NCBI GenBank assembly: GCA_017503445.1
Contig: JAFVTB010000132.1
Span: forward strand, 1-5,815
Reading direction: 5' to 3'
Length of the DNA: 5,815 nt
Source of the DNA: Clostridia bacterium
Lineage (GTDB): Bacteria; Bacillota; Clostridia; Christensenellales; UBA1242
The position numbers and the translations under genes were made by a program. This document shows positions 5,539 through 5,815 of the stretch, piece by piece. How positions within the stretch are numbered: the stretch's first letter is position 1; every line of letters begins with the position of its first letter. The notes under the pieces are model-generated. The model saw nothing but the letters and a program-made list of their open reading frames with translations. It was not told where the DNA came from and did no database searches.

Positions 5539-5815
5539 ATGCAACGTATTGATGACAACACAAAAGTGCCACTTTCGCGCATTTATTTGCTTAGGGAGCC
5601 AATTTCACGCAATGCCCGCGGCCAGTTCCGCTTTGCGGTTATGGTCAGCGCGGGGGAACGCGTTTTGTTCCTTCACAACAAAAAAACTTATCCGCGTGAA
5701 TGGGCGGCGGCTTGCATTCCCGACCAAGACCGCTTTGTTTGCCAATATTATCTTGATGAAGAAAATTACAATGCGGTTGTCAGTCAAAAACCTTCGCATT
5801 TTATGGAATGTGATG
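5539..5815 (+). CDS. Unrecognised protein, 5' part only (runs off the right edge)
   Basis: The first 92 codons are open from ATG 5539 to the end of the window with no stop, so the gene is truncated by the window rather than broken. It begins MQRIDDNTKVPLSRIYLLRE and continues with a mixed, soluble-looking sequence: FRFAVMVSAGERVLFLHNKK, then TYPREWAAACIPDQDRF and CQYYLDEENYNAVV. There is no signal peptide, membrane segment or motif I can assign. The alternating hydrophobic/charged N-terminal half suggests a beta-rich fold, but that is inference. Coding is supported by the strong promoter at 5489-5516, by AAAGGGG (5524-5530) 8 bases before the ATG, and by codon choice like that of its neighbours (CGC/CGT Arg, GCG Ala). 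It is transcribed away from rpsU, so it is not part of the macromolecular-synthesis cluster. Confidence 0.75.
   Translation, partial: MQRIDDNTKVPLSRIYLLREPISRNARGQFRFAVMVSAGERVLFLHNKKTYPREWAAACIPDQDRFVCQYYLDEENYNAVVSQKPSHFMECD

Noticed and set aside
5605..5799. 64-codon minus-strand open frame opposite the plus-strand gene
   Set aside because: No promoter or ribosome binding site is seen, while the opposite strand has both. Only one can be real, and the plus-strand gene is much better supported.
1..5815. CRISPR array, insertion sequence, tRNA/rRNA or defence genes
   Set aside because: I scanned both strands for spaced direct repeats, terminal inverted repeats, transposase motifs and tRNA-like cloverleaf signals, and found none.

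Overview
This window is mostly an ordinary information-processing locus from an AT-rich bacterium. It carries the macromolecular-synthesis genes rpsU (ribosomal protein S21), dnaG (primase) and rpoD (primary sigma factor), followed by a C4 zinc-ribbon/coiled-coil protein, all on the minus strand. The window fits a Bacillota-like organism: AT-rich intergenic DNA, strong GGAG-type ribosome binding sites, a short S21, and a housekeeping sigma factor of Gram-positive size with a short region 1.1. A narrower placement (for example an uncultured Clostridia or Bacilli lineage) is only a guess. The genetic code looks standard: every complete gene starts with ATG and ends with TAA, and Trp is read from TGG.

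Layout, right to left along the minus strand. A divergent intergenic region (about 5357-5538) holds a good sigma-70-type promoter for rpsU on the minus strand. It also holds a near-perfect extended -10 promoter for an unrecognised gene that runs off the right edge on the plus strand. After rpsU there is a 91-bp AT-only-palindrome gap, then dnaG. The dnaG stop codon overlaps the rpoD start codon by one base. After rpoD, a 33-bp gap with a strong Shine-Dalgarno precedes the DUF164/CdsZ-type zinc-ribbon gene. A clear Rho-independent terminator, whose stem begins inside that gene's stop codon, closes the unit. A separate gene for a membrane-anchored, probably extracytoplasmic protein with a bacterial Ig-like (Big_2-type) domain follows. 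Its candidate promoter sits so close to the start codon that the mRNA would be nearly leaderless. The first ~70 bases are almost purely A/T, with nested palindromes and no gene.

How the genes work together: S21 acts in translation initiation on the 30S subunit, DnaG primes DNA replication, and RpoD directs housekeeping transcription. This is the classical grouping of translation, replication and transcription initiation functions in one cluster. The zinc-ribbon protein is a frequent neighbour of rpoD in Gram-positive genomes. The surface protein and the plus-strand gene appear to be separately transcribed.

I found no mobile element, CRISPR array, tRNA/rRNA, defence system or other clearly new system. 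The points most worth checking are the unrecognised plus-strand gene, a Trp-to-Cys change at a promoter-melting position of RpoD, and the probable leaderless Ig-domain gene.
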